A stretch of 64,000 nt of DNA, taken from contig NZ_CP071448.1 of NCBI RefSeq assembly GCF_017352115.1, positions 4,885,001 to 4,949,000 of the forward strand, in the 5' to 3' direction. The notes beneath the pieces were generated by a model. It was not told the origin of the DNA and searched no databases. It worked only from the letters and a program-made list of their open reading frames with translations. This document shows positions 35,048 through 43,373 of the stretch, one piece after another. The number at the start of each line of letters is the position of its first letter. The first letter of the stretch is position 1. The position numbers and the translations under genes were made by a program. This stretch comes from Flavobacterium endoglycinae. Its GTDB lineage: Bacteria > Bacteroidota > Bacteroidia > Flavobacteriales > Flavobacteriaceae.

Positions 35048-37498
35048 ATGAAAAATGCTTTTCTAATTATTATAGTTTGTTTGAGTACCGTTTTGTTCTC
35101 CTGCAAAAAAGATAAAGACCAGATAATTGCAGCAACCGAAAAATCGGACACGGTCAATTCTAAATTAATTGCCGATAATGGCTGGCCGCGCGAAGCCGAA
35201 AATAACGGTACAAAACTCGTTTATTATCAGCCTCAGATTGATGACTGGAAGGATTATAAAGAACTTACAGGCCGATTGGCTTTTTCGCTGACACCAAAAG
35301 ATGGGAAACAAGTTTTAGGCGTGGCTTCTTTAAAAGCAGAAACATTGGTCGATAAAGACAACCGAAGCGCTTTTATTAAAAACCTTCAAGTAACCGATGT
35401 ACGATTTCCGGCTTTGGATGAAAAGAAAATTCCCGAAATGGAAAAACTATTTAAAGAAACACTGCCGCAAAGTGGAGATCCTATTTCGGTTGACCGTATT
35501 CTGGCTGATTTAAGCCAAACCAAAAGTCCGCCAAAAGGAATTACAGCTAAAAACGATCCTCCAGCTATTTTTTACAGCACCAATCCTTCGATTTTGCTTA
35601 TTGTGCAAGGAGAACCGGTTTTGGTTCCAATTGACAAATCGGATATACAATATGTGGTGAATACAAACTGGGATTTGTTTTTTGATAAAACAGCCAAAGA
35701 CTATTATCTCTTGGTTGATAACATCTGGCTGACTTCAAAAAATATTGAAGGCAAATGGACAAAAACGACAAAACTTCCTTCGGGTTTAAATAATCTTCCA
35801 TCGGAACAAAATTTTGATGATGTCAAAAAAATGATTCCGCCTCCCTCTTCTGGAAATGCTCCGGAGGTTTTCTACAGCAATAAACCAGCGGAATTGATTG
35901 CCGTAAACGGAAATCCGGAATTCATTACTATTAAAGGAACCAAATTGATGTACATCGACAATACCGAAAATGATGTTTTTGCCAATGAAGCCGATGGACA
36001 ATATTATGTATTATTATCAGGAAGATGGTTTAAATCGAAAGAATTAACAGGACCTTGGTCGTATGCCGGAAATAATCTTCCTGCTGATTTTGCTAAAATT
36101 CCGAAAGATTCGCCGCGTGCCAATGTATTGTCGTCTGTTCCTGGAACACAAGAAGCTAATGATGCTGTAATGTTATCACAAGTTCCTACAACGGCTATTT
36201 TAAAGAAATCCGATGCTGAAGCCAAAGTAAAAGTAACATATGATGGAGGCACAGCTCAGTTTAAACCAATTGAAGGCACAAAAATGCAGTATGCGAGTAA
36301 TACGCAGGAGAAAATCATCAAAGTAGGCGATTTGTATTATTTATGTTTTCAGGCGGTTTGGTTCATGTCGACAAGTCCAAACGGACCTTGGAAAACAGCC
36401 GATTCTGTTCCGAAAGAAATTTATACCATTCCGCCAAGTTCTCCCGTATATAATGTGACGTATGTAACCCAAACCACAACCGATACTACGGTAGAAAGCA
36501 GTTCAACGACTGGTTATTTGGGTGCTTTTATAATTGGTGCTACTGTTGGCGCAATATTAACGTACGGTACAGGATGGTATTATCCGCCTTATGTGTATTA
36601 CGGCGGATTGTATCCAATTTATCGTCCGTGGCCGTATGCGTACGGAGGCGGAGCCGTTTACAATCCGTGGACGGGCGGTTATGCCGCCGGAAGACGTGTT
36701 TACGGACCTTATGGTGCGGCAGGAACTTCGGCTTGGTACAATCCCGCAACAGGAAGATATGGACGTTCTGCAAGTGTGCAAGGATGGTACGGCGGTCGTA
36801 CGGCAGCAAGTACGTATAATCCGTGGACAGGAAATTACGCCAGAACCAATCAAGGTCATAATGCCTATGCACAATGGGGACATTCGGCAGCGACAAACGG
36901 AAACCAATGGGCACAAACGGGACATATCACAACCCGACGCGGAACTGCAGTGGCATATCAAACCTCAGGCGGAAAAGAAGGTGTAATTACACATCGCCGT
37001 GGCGGCGGAACGACTGTTCGCACCAATAACAATTTATACGCAGGCCATGACGGACATGTATATAAAAGAGATGCAAACGGAAATTGGAGTCATTACAACA
37101 ACGGAAATGGTGGCTGGACGCAAGCAGGAACTTTAGGCTCAACAAAAAAATCTGGTGAAGCAATTCAAAACAGACCCAATCAAGGACTTGGTGCGAATGG
37201 AGCAGGAGAGAAGATCCAGCGTGATAACCTGCCAAAAAATCAAAATCTAGGAGGCGAAACCCGATTAGGCGACAGAACCCAAGGCAATAATTTCAACAGA
37301 CCAGAACAAACCCTCGGACAACCCAACAAACCTCTCGGCGAAGCCGGCCGACCTGATATTACAAACGATCTCGACCGCTCTGCTTTTTCAAGAGACCGCG
37401 GTGAATCGCAAACCCGAAATTTTCAAAACTTCCAGCATCAAGGTGGTTTTAATGGTGGCGGATTCCGTGGCGGAGGCGGTTTTAGGGGTAGGAGATAG
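35048..37498 (+). CDS. Large lipoprotein with three repeats and Gly/Tyr-rich tail
   Basis: About 816 residues from the ATG at 35048 (MKNAFLIIIVCLSTVLFSC), a lipoprotein signal with lipobox LFSC. After an N-terminal domain there are three repeats of about 90 residues with the shared pattern YY-L-----W--S-----GpW (for example DYYLLVDNIWLTSKNIEGKW and QYYVLLSGRWFKSKELTGPW). A membrane-like glycine-rich stretch (LGAFIIGATVGAILTYGTGW) follows, then a long Tyr/Gly/Trp-rich part with YNPWTGGYA and YNPATGRYG motifs, and an end of GGFRGGGGFRGRR. I recognise the general type from other genomes but know no function. Cell-envelope location is clear. Confidence 0.7.
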   Translation: MKNAFLIIIVCLSTVLFSCKKDKDQIIAATEKSDTVNSKLIADNGWPREAENNGTKLVYYQPQIDDWKDYKELTGRLAFSLTPKDGKQVLGVASLKAETLVDKDNRSAFIKNLQVTDVRFPALDEKKIPEMEKLFKETLPQSGDPISVDRILADLSQTKSPPKGITAKNDPPAIFYSTNPSILLIVQGEPVLVPIDKSDIQYVVNTNWDLFFDKTAKDYYLLVDNIWLTSKNIEGKWTKTTKLPSGLNNLPSEQNFDDVKKMIPPPSSGNAPEVFYSNKPAELIAVNGNPEFITIKGTKLMYIDNTENDVFANEADGQYYVLLSGRWFKSKELTGPWSYAGNNLPADFAKIPKDSPRANVLSSVPGTQEANDAVMLSQVPTTAILKKSDAEAKVKVTYDGGTAQFKPIEGTKMQYASNTQEKIIKVGDLYYLCFQAVWFMSTSPNGPWKTADSVPKEIYTIPPSSPVYNVTYVTQTTTDTTVESSSTTGYLGAFIIGATVGAILTYGTGWYYPPYVYYGGLYPIYRPWPYAYGGGAVYNPWTGGYAAGRRVYGPYGAAGTSAWYNPATGRYGRSASVQGWYGGRTAASTYNPWTGNYARTNQGHNAYAQWGHSAATNGNQWAQTGHITTRRGTAVAYQTSGGKEGVITHRRGGGTTVRTNNNLYAGHDGHVYKRDANGNWSHYNNGNGGWTQAGTLGSTKKSGEAIQNRPNQGLGANGAGEKIQRDNLPKNQNLGGETRLGDRTQGNNFNRPEQTLGQPNKPLGEAGRPDITNDLDRSAFSRDRGESQTRNFQNFQHQGGFNGGGFRGGGGFRGRR

Positions 37499-37520
37499 CT
37501 ATTAAAATTGATATAATAAA

Positions 37521-37558
37521 AAATCAGGTTTGGTGTTTATTGCCAAACCTGATTTTTT
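37521..37558. terminator. Bidirectional terminator
   Basis: AAATCAGGTTTGG (37521-37533) and CCAAACCTGATTT (37543-37555) with a 9-nt loop and flanking A/T runs serve the convergent lipoprotein and DUF4407 genes. Confidence 0.85.
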
Positions 37559-37579
37559 TTCTGCATTTTATTTGTGGTT

Positions 37580-38578
37580 TTAGTTTTTTGCCATTTGTTC
37601 AAATAAATCAAGTTTTTTCATTTGTAATCTCATATGATGCTTAACAATTCGATCATAATCATTTTCATTTTCATTACGTTTACTGACTAAAATTAGTAGT
37701 TCAATACCAAAGAGTAATATAAACCAGATTAGCCAGATTATTAAAGCCACAGTAGATCTAGAAATTAAACTAAACATTACTTCTAATTCATCTAAAAAAC
37801 CTACTTTACTGGAGATGTCTTTTTCTAGTTGCGGACGTATATTTAATAGAGCTGATTCCTTGTTGGATTTTTGTATATTTAAATCATTGATGGATTTTTG
37901 CAGAGGCACAATCATAGAAATTTTTGGATTAGGAACATTTGTACTGTTTATAATTTTAACTGGTACTGATTTTTCAGTCGTTATATTGTTTCCAGTTTCT
38001 GGATCAACTGTTACGTGTTTTTCAGTTCTGTTTGTTGAAGATGTTGAATAAACAATTGAAGTTGGATTTCTGCCAATTTCGTTAATATATTTTTGTCTTT
38101 CATTTTCTTTTTTAACAATAGCGTCTTGAAGATTTTGAATTTGACTTCTAAGTTCTTTAGTTTTCGAATCAAGAGCTTTGTTAACGCGTGATTCAATGAA
38201 TGTAATTTTTTCAAGTTCAATGTCCTGTTGAAAGATAATCTGATCTATTATAACTGAACCAATGATTGCCATGGATATTGCGATTATTGCTCTAGTTACA
38301 TAAAGCCATTTATTAGGATTAATAGATAATATTATTTGTCTCTCAATCTGTATTATTATAATTACGAAAATTATTGCCCCAATACTTGAAGCGATTAAAT
38401 TGCCTGTAAGATATCTGTTTGTAAAAGAAAAACCTATGAAGGCCCATAATAAGCATATTATTAATAATGCAGAGGTATATCTCTTAACTGCTTTTACTGA
38501 AATTTCACTACAATTTTTTATGATTGAATAATTGTATCCTATAAGAAAGCAACTAAATTTTATAAATGGATTTTTCAT
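37580..38578 (-). CDS. DUF4407 membrane protein
   Basis: A 332-residue protein matching DUF4407: N-terminal membrane helices (residues about 35-95 and 100-125: LLIICLLWAFIGFSF, IIFVIIIIQIERQIILSINP), then a long coiled coil (KTKELRSQIQNLQDAIVKKENER) outside the membrane, and a last helix near 285-305 (TVALIIWLIWFILLFGIELLIL) with a charged tail. The role of the family is not known. It is the last gene of a tight minus-strand operon with an unknown protein (2 bp gap) and an HNH protein, so it may be the membrane part of a small defence- or stress-type system. Confidence 0.8.
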   Translation of the reverse strand: MKNPFIKFSCFLIGYNYSIIKNCSEISVKAVKRYTSALLIICLLWAFIGFSFTNRYLTGNLIASSIGAIIFVIIIIQIERQIILSINPNKWLYVTRAIIAISMAIIGSVIIDQIIFQQDIELEKITFIESRVNKALDSKTKELRSQIQNLQDAIVKKENERQKYINEIGRNPTSIVYSTSSTNRTEKHVTVDPETGNNITTEKSVPVKIINSTNVPNPKISMIVPLQKSINDLNIQKSNKESALLNIRPQLEKDISSKVGFLDELEVMFSLISRSTVALIIWLIWFILLFGIELLILVSKRNENENDYDRIVKHHMRLQMKKLDLFEQMAKN

Positions 38579-38580
38579 AA

Positions 38581-39159
38581 TTAAAAATTCTTTTTCATTA
38601 TTGAATGATGAGAAATTGCGGCTAACCCATTATTGAAACCTCTTTTATAACTCAAAATAATTCCATAACCAATACCTTTATTTTCTTTTGCTTCATTTTC
38701 AATAACCAATATTTGACTTATGTGCTCTTCTGCCGTATCTTTTTTAACAGTTAATTCTTCAACGGTATCTACCATTCCACTTCTGCTTCTAGTCTCAATA
38801 TGAAAATTTATTTCTCGAATAAAATCTTCATAAAATGTTTTTATTTTTCGAATAGTTCTTTCTAAATCATTTTTTAATGCTTCGACGTTCTGTTCTAAAT
38901 GTATATTATCAGGATTTATCAAAGCATCGTCATATCCTTTTCCTTCATAATTCTTTTCAATAAAATTAAATAACAAGGATATTCCATTTTCAGAGCTTGA
39001 TACGCTACGATCATTTTGAACGTTTTCTGTCGTTGGTTTTTCTTTTTCAAGAAAAACGTTTTCTGGAATTTCTACAAGTGTATTTGCAAGATTATCTTGT
39101 CTAATATCTGTATTGCTATTTGTATTTTGTTTTGCATTAAAAAAATTAAATAACCCCAT
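38581..39159 (-). CDS. Unknown protein of the HNH-DUF4407 operon
   Basis: A 192-residue cytoplasmic protein. The first 60 residues are polar and look disordered (NAKQNTNSNTDIRQDNLANT). The rest is helical (EQNVEALKNDLERTIRKIKT; VKKDTAEEHISQILVIENEA), with a glycine-containing end ILSYKRGFNNGLAAISHH. No family is recognised. Placement between the HNH gene (11 bp gap) and the DUF4407 gene (2 bp gap) suggests all three act together. Confidence 0.65.
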   Translation of the reverse strand: MGLFNFFNAKQNTNSNTDIRQDNLANTLVEIPENVFLEKEKPTTENVQNDRSVSSSENGISLLFNFIEKNYEGKGYDDALINPDNIHLEQNVEALKNDLERTIRKIKTFYEDFIREINFHIETRSRSGMVDTVEELTVKKDTAEEHISQILVIENEAKENKGIGYGIILSYKRGFNNGLAAISHHSIMKKNF

Positions 39160-39170
39160 ATTTTTACAAT

Positions 39171-39560
39171 TTAAATGTTTACTGTTTGTACTTTATATTT
39201 TGAATGACCTCTTTGATGGCATGACTCGCACAGTGTTATTAATAAATAATCTTCGTAATCCCAAGGAAGCTTAAATTTATTTTCACGAACTATAAAATGA
39301 TATTGTCTATGATGAACTTGTAAATTGTTGGTAGAAAAACAAATTATACATTTTCCATCACGTTTTAAAATTTGAGTTCTTTTATTTTTCCATTCATTAG
39401 TAAATAATAAAGCACCATAACTCCCATGAGCAGGTATTTTTAGTGTGAGTGGTTTTAATAAATCGACATTAATATTATTATCTGTTTGTTTATAACGTCT
39501 GTACGTCTTGTCACTTTTCATTTCAGTGAAACGATATCGGCTTTTAGTAGGATCAAACAT
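39171..39560 (-). CDS. HNH endonuclease-like protein
   Basis: A 129-residue protein with an HNH/zinc-finger nuclease signature: Cys71-x2-Cys74 (KCIICF), His83-His84 (LQVHHRQY), and Cys111-x2-Cys114-His115 with His119 (LCESCHQRGHSKY). The catalytic His and both zinc knuckles are in place. The first 60 residues are basic and may touch DNA. It leads the operon with the unknown protein and DUF4407. No restriction methylase or phage gene is adjacent. It could be a defence nuclease or simply a housekeeping HNH protein. Confidence 0.75.
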   Translation of the reverse strand: MFDPTKSRYRFTEMKSDKTYRRYKQTDNNINVDLLKPLTLKIPAHGSYGALLFTNEWKNKRTQILKRDGKCIICFSTNNLQVHHRQYHFIVRENKFKLPWDYEDYLLITLCESCHQRGHSKYKVQTVNI

Positions 39561-39768
39561 AGCTTATTAGTAATTTGTGAATCAAAAGACTTAGTTGAAA
39601 ATTTTTAATTTAATTATGTGTAATCAATTTTTTTCAAAGATCAATCTTTTATAAAATTTTATTTACGGAAAACCATAATTCATTAAAATTTAATTGTTTA
39701 AGCAAGTGTAATAATAATTTAAAACCACAAAAAGAGTATTTATACGGTATTTTATAAGCTAAAAAACA

Positions 39769-39801
39769 AAACCTCTCCAATCTAAAAGATTAAAGAGGTT
39801 T
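39769..39801 (-). terminator. Terminator of the 39827-40060 gene
   Basis: AAACCTCT (39769-39776) pairs with AGAGGTTT (39794-39801) and AATCT with AGATT inside; on the minus strand it is followed by a T-run. Confidence 0.75.
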
Positions 39802-39826
39802 CTAAAATTTTCAAAACAAAAACAAT

Positions 39827-40060
39827 CTACTCCAAATCCAAATAAGGATTCAAAATCTCAGCCAATTCATTTAACCAGTAAAAACTACTTTCGAGTTTGT
39901 TGATTTCTTGGTGCAGGGTTTCGTTTTCTCGGATTAGGCCGAGGGCAAGGACAAAATTAACTTGTCGGATTGCTTTTGCCATTTGTTCGGGATCGACTGT
40001 GGTGCTGAAAAAAGTGAGTAATCTTTTTTCGGTTTCTTTGGAAATGGTGTTGGTAATCAT
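39827..40060 (-). CDS. Small helical protein with a duplicated start region
   Basis: 77 residues from the ATG at 40060 (MITNTISKETEKRLLTFFST), helical and acidic at the end (ILNPYLDLE). A second ATG at 40183 lies in frame and gives 118 residues. Both ATGs sit in the same 21-bp sequence (40056-40076 and 40179-40199), exactly 123 bp or 41 codons apart. The extra segment codes KFARVVWWQYWKQPQRSTLQ and has visibly higher GC than its surroundings. The family is not known to me; the long form may be the product of an insertion that duplicated the start context. Confidence 0.55.
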   Translation of the reverse strand: MITNTISKETEKRLLTFFSTTVDPEQMAKAIRQVNFVLALGLIRENETLHQEINKLESSFYWLNELAEILNPYLDLE

Positions 40061-40199
40061 AACTTTACTTTTAGGAAAATAAAACCCGTACGGCTTAGGT
40101 GTCCTACGCTGTAAAGTTGAGCGTTGCGGTTGTTTCCAATACTGCCACCATACCACACGGGCAAACTTTTTTTCTGATATCATAACTTTACTTTTAGGA
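40056..40199. repeat. Direct repeat around an inserted segment
   Basis: Two exact 21-bp copies (40056-40076, 40179-40199) flank about 100 bp of higher GC. Each copy contains a start codon for the minus-strand gene. The arrangement fits an insertion with a target-type duplication, or a tandem duplication later changed. Confidence 0.6.
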
Positions 40200-40301
40200 C
40201 TGTAAAGATATCGAAAAGTATTTTAAAAAATAAGAAAAATATTACTTTTAAGATATTCTTTCTAAATTGAATTTCCACAAAACTTCTAATGGAATCTATG
40301 T

Positions 40302-40386
40302 CCTAGCCCAGATGGAAGCGGCATCCTTTTGTGCCGTTGTTCGGCATAAAAGATATAGCGGACAGCTGGAAACAGCTCCTAAAAAA
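40302..40386 (+). ncRNA. Flavo-1-like structured RNA
   Basis: The segment starts CCTAGCCCAGATGGAAGCGG, continues with an ATCCTTTTGTGCCG / CGGCATAAAAGATAT hairpin, and ends AGCGGACAGCTGGAAACAG followed by CTCCTAAAAAA. This recurrent element (TAGCCC-GATGGAAGCGG...AGCGG-AGC-GG...GCTCC) is found in intergenic regions across Flavobacteria and, as I recall it, corresponds to the Flavo-1 RNA motif. Function is unknown. The surrounding 40200-40511 contains no gene. Confidence 0.6.
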
Positions 40387-40511
40387 CAATACGAATATAT
40401 GAAATGAAAATGTAAGCTTCAATACTTAAAGCAGTATACTCGATGATACCTCTAAAAAAGCAATGTGTTTTGCGATTTAACTTTGCCATGTTAATTTAAA
40501 AACACAGAATA

Positions 40512-41255
40512 ATGAACAATTTAAAAGATAAAGTTGCAGTAATAACAGGCGGAAACAGCGGTATTGGTTATGCTGCGGCAAAAGAATTAAAAGAACAAGG
40601 TGCTAAAGTTATTATTACCGGAAGACGAAAAGAAGCCATTGAAAAAGCGGCTCAGGAATTGAGAGTGACGTCAGTTACAGCAGATCAATCGAGTGTTTTG
40701 GATATTGAAAATCTGGTTTCGAAAGTAAAAGAAAATTTCGGTGCCGTTGATATTCTTTTTATCAATGCCGGAATTGCCGGTTTGGGAACAATTGAGCAAA
40801 CTTCGGAGGAATTGTACGACAGTATTATGAATGTCAATCTGCGTGGGGCGTATTTTACTTTAAGCAAATTTATTCCGGTTTTAAAAGACGGTGCTTCGGT
40901 AGTGTTTTTGTCTTCAAATACTGCTAGTATGCCGGGGCCGGGATCTTCGGTGTATTCCGCAAGTAAAACGGCTTTGAATTCGGTTATGAAATCGGCGGCG
41001 CTGGAATTAGCGCCACGAAAAATCAGAGTGAATTCTGTTAGTCCGGGACCAACAGAAACCGAAGTGATGAAGAAAGTCGGTTTAGACGAATCTACCGTAA
41101 AAGGTATTATGGAGGTTGTAGTCGAAAAAGTCCCGCTAAAAGAAATGGGCAAAGCCGAAGATGTAGCCAAAATGGTTTCCTATTTAAGCACCGATGCCGC
41201 GAAATTCATCACTGGAGCCGATTTTATTATGGATGGAGGAATGGTGTTGGCTTAA
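40512..41255 (+). CDS. SDR-family oxidoreductase
   Basis: A 247-residue classical SDR with cofactor motif VITGGNSGIGYAAAKEL, ILFINAGIAG, catalytic Ser in VVFLSSNTAS and Tyr-x3-Lys in VYSASKTALNSV, ending in the usual FITGADFIMDGGM. All catalytic residues are present. NADP-type (the loop after strand 2 reads ITGRRKEAIEKA). Substrate unknown. A -7 box TAACTTTG near 40479 suggests its own promoter. It is the first of a run of genes (cupin, hydrolase, Ohr, DUF1223), each parted from the next by repeats. Confidence 0.88.
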   Translation: MNNLKDKVAVITGGNSGIGYAAAKELKEQGAKVIITGRRKEAIEKAAQELRVTSVTADQSSVLDIENLVSKVKENFGAVDILFINAGIAGLGTIEQTSEELYDSIMNVNLRGAYFTLSKFIPVLKDGASVVFLSSNTASMPGPGSSVYSASKTALNSVMKSAALELAPRKIRVNSVSPGPTETEVMKKVGLDESTVKGIMEVVVEKVPLKEMGKAEDVAKMVSYLSTDAAKFITGADFIMDGGMVLA

Positions 41256-41267
41256 TTGTGAATTGTG

Positions 41268-41337
41268 AATTGTGAATTGTAAATGGTGAAATGTAAAATG
41301 TAAAATGTATACTGTGATTTAACCGCAAAGCACGCTA
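41268..41337. repeat. Left nested inverted repeats flanking the cupin gene
   Basis: Two words here recur as exact reverse complements downstream of the cupin gene: AATTGTGAATTGTAAATGGT (41268-41287) and AACCGCAAAGCACGCTA (41321-41337). Around them are AATTGTG and AAAATGT tandem words. The rest of 41256-41490 holds a terminator-like hairpin near 41345-41396 and no gene. Confidence 0.65.
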
Positions 41338-41492
41338 GGATTTACGCAAGGTTCGCAAGGTTTGTTTTTCAAAGCTTTGCGAACTTTGCGTTTTTACTAA
41401 GTCTTGTAGCAAAACATCTTAGTACCCTCTGTGGTAAAAATAATCGCATTTCAAACTCATAATTCATAACTTATAACTTATAACTTCCCTGA

Positions 41493-41567
41493 TGTCCATT
41501 TCATCCAGAAGTTTGTCCACTTGGGCTATTTTCTCGTTTCGTAGGAAGCATTCTCGATATACTTTTG
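41493..41567 (+). promoter_or_regulatory. Direct-repeat operator and promoter of the cupin gene
   Basis: TGTCC at 41493 and again at 41514 (21 bp apart), each followed by NNTT, then TACTTTTG at 41560-41567, 46 bp from the second copy. No good -33 box, so an activator is likely needed. The same layout occurs at 42188 and, on the minus strand, at 47547. Confidence 0.65.
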
Positions 41568-41608
41568 ACTCAGAAATTAACTGATAACAAATTTTAAATC
41601 AAAAGAAT

Positions 41609-42022
41609 ATGGAAACTAAAAAACAAAAAACCTGGATTATTATCGCTATTATCATTTTAGGAATCATCGCCTTTTTAATTCCGAATCAAATCGCCGCACA
41701 AACGGGAATAAAACGCACTGATTTACAAAAACACGATTTAAGTATTTCGGGTCGTGAAACGGTGCAGGCGAAAATTGATTTTGAAGGACATTCGGCTTTT
41801 GGGAAACACTTTCATCCAGGCGAAGAAATTATTTATGTACTCGAAGGTTCATTAGAATACGAAGTGGAAGGACAAGCTCCAGTGACTCTTAAAGCAGGTG
41901 AAGTGTTATTTATTCCGGCTAGTGTAGTTCACTCGGCTAGAAATAATACAAGTTTAAAAGCTTCGGAACTCGCAACTTATATTGTAGAGAAAGGAAAACC
42001 TGTTTTAACTTTAGTAAAGTAG
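41609..42022 (+). CDS. Membrane-anchored cupin protein
   Basis: A 137-residue protein with one N-terminal membrane helix (TWIIIAIIILGIIAFLIP) and a cupin domain outside. Metal ligands are visible: His-x-His and Glu in GKHFHPGEEIIYVLEGSLE, and the later His in PASVVHSARN. Such cupins bind a metal and often act in small-molecule detoxification; the substrate is unknown. It shares a promoter layout with the epoxide-hydrolase-like gene downstream and with doxX, suggesting common control by a LytTR regulator. Nested inverted repeats lie on either side. Confidence 0.85.
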   Translation: METKKQKTWIIIAIIILGIIAFLIPNQIAAQTGIKRTDLQKHDLSISGRETVQAKIDFEGHSAFGKHFHPGEEIIYVLEGSLEYEVEGQAPVTLKAGEVLFIPASVVHSARNNTSLKASELATYIVEKGKPVLTLVK

Positions 42023-42126
42023 TTTCAAGTTTGAGGTTGCAAATGGTTTAACCGCAAAGTGCGCAAAGTTTTTTAAGCATATAGCTTCGCGTCCTTTGCG
42101 TTTTACAAAAGCATTAAATAAAATCT

Positions 42127-42180
42127 TAGCGTGCTTTGCGGTTATAACAATTTACAATTAACCATTTACAATTCACAATT
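42127..42180. repeat. Right nested inverted repeats flanking the cupin gene
   Basis: TAGCGTGCTTTGCGGTT (42127-42143) and ACCATTTACAATTCACAATT (42161-42180) are exact complements, in mirrored order, of the words at 41321 and 41268. A further direct copy of AACCGCAAAG near 42034 could pair with the 42127 arm as a terminator. Confidence 0.65.
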
Positions 42181-42187
42181 AAAAGAT

Positions 42188-42262
42188 TGTCCATTTCAAC
42201 CTCGACTTTGTCCGCTTCACCTTTTTTCTACTTTAAAAACAACAATTGTCAAGATACCTTTG
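42188..42262 (+). promoter_or_regulatory. Direct-repeat operator and promoter of the epoxide-hydrolase-like gene
   Basis: TGTCC at 42188 and 42209 (21 bp apart) and TACCTTTG at 42255-42262, again 46 bp from the second copy. The 5' leader word AGAAATTAACTGATAA is shared with the cupin promoter. Confidence 0.65.
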
Positions 42263-42305
42263 ACGAAGAAATTAACTGATAATCAACTCATCAAAAAATA
42301 AAATT

Positions 42306-43325
42306 ATGAAAACGCTATTAAACATTACAAATAGAATTTCAGCTAAATTGGTTTTAATCGCAGCTCTTTTTATGAATGCCGCTTTAATCAATGCACAAGC
42401 TCCAAAACAAACTATTGAAGTAAACCCTTCACTTGGAACTTTAAAACAAATCAATGCCGGATTATTAAACGTAGGCTATACAGAAGCAGGTCCTTCAAAC
42501 GGAACTCCGGTTATTCTGCTTCACGGATGGCCTTATGATATTCACAGCTATAACGAAGTGGTTCCAATTTTGGTTGCAAAAGGATATCACGTTTTTACAC
42601 CTTATTTAAGAGGATTCGGAACAACAACTTTTCTTTCTGAAGCTACTTTCAGAAACGGACAGCAGGCAGCTTTAGCAAGTGATATTATCGCTTTTATGGA
42701 TGCGCTTAAAATCGATAAAGCCATAATTGGTGGTTTCGATTGGGGAGCGAGAACAGCGGTTGTAGTAGCTGCACTTTGGCCTGAACGTGTAAAAGGTTTA
42801 GTATCGGTAAGCGGTTATTTAGTAGTAAATCTGGAGGCAAATTTAAAACCGCTTACTCCAACAGCTGAGTTAGGATGGTGGTACCAATATTACTTCGCAA
42901 CCGAAAGAGGTAAACAAGGTTACACTCAAAACACTTACGATTTCAATAAACTAATCTGGAAAATCGCTTCTCCGTTATGGAATTTTGACAAAGCAACTTA
43001 CAACCAAACCGCTCAGTCTTTCAACAATCCGGATCATGTGGCAATCGTAATTCACAATTACAGATGGAGACAATCTCTGGAAGCTGGAGAATCTAAATAC
43101 GACAACTTAGAAAAACGTCTTTCCGTTAAACCAGAAATTAAAGTTCCAACCATTACAATAGGAAGTGATTTTGACGGCGCTTTCGCAGATGGAAAAGTTT
43201 ACGCCAATAAATTCACAGGAAAATACGAACACAGAATCTTAAAAGGAATTGGGCACAACGTTCCGCAGGAAGATCCAAAGGCATTTGCACAAGCAATTAT
43301 TGACGTAGCTGGCTTTAAAAATTAA
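42306..43325 (+). CDS. Exported epoxide-hydrolase-like alpha/beta hydrolase
   Basis: A 339-residue protein with a signal peptide (to about residue 31, ALINAQ). The fold marks are HGWPYDIHSY (the HGxP oxyanion motif) and GGFDWGART, in which the nucleophile is Asp rather than Ser; the catalytic His is in GIGHNVPQEDP. Asp nucleophile with HGxP is typical of epoxide hydrolases and haloalkane dehalogenases. Periplasmic. It shares its promoter form with the cupin gene upstream and doxX. Ohr follows after a 155-bp gap filled by repeats. Confidence 0.85.
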   Translation: MKTLLNITNRISAKLVLIAALFMNAALINAQAPKQTIEVNPSLGTLKQINAGLLNVGYTEAGPSNGTPVILLHGWPYDIHSYNEVVPILVAKGYHVFTPYLRGFGTTTFLSEATFRNGQQAALASDIIAFMDALKIDKAIIGGFDWGARTAVVVAALWPERVKGLVSVSGYLVVNLEANLKPLTPTAELGWWYQYYFATERGKQGYTQNTYDFNKLIWKIASPLWNFDKATYNQTAQSFNNPDHVAIVIHNYRWRQSLEAGESKYDNLEKRLSVKPEIKVPTITIGSDFDGAFADGKVYANKFTGKYEHRILKGIGHNVPQEDPKAFAQAIIDVAGFKN

Positions 43326-43373
43326 AAATTGAGAATTAAAAATTAAATTCCAAAAAGAGCGAAGCGATTTTTA

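Noticed and set aside
36540..36986. Several overlapping ORFs on both strands within the large lipoprotein gene
   Set aside because: They come from the Gly/Tyr/Trp-rich, higher-GC tail of the real gene and have no domain or start signal.
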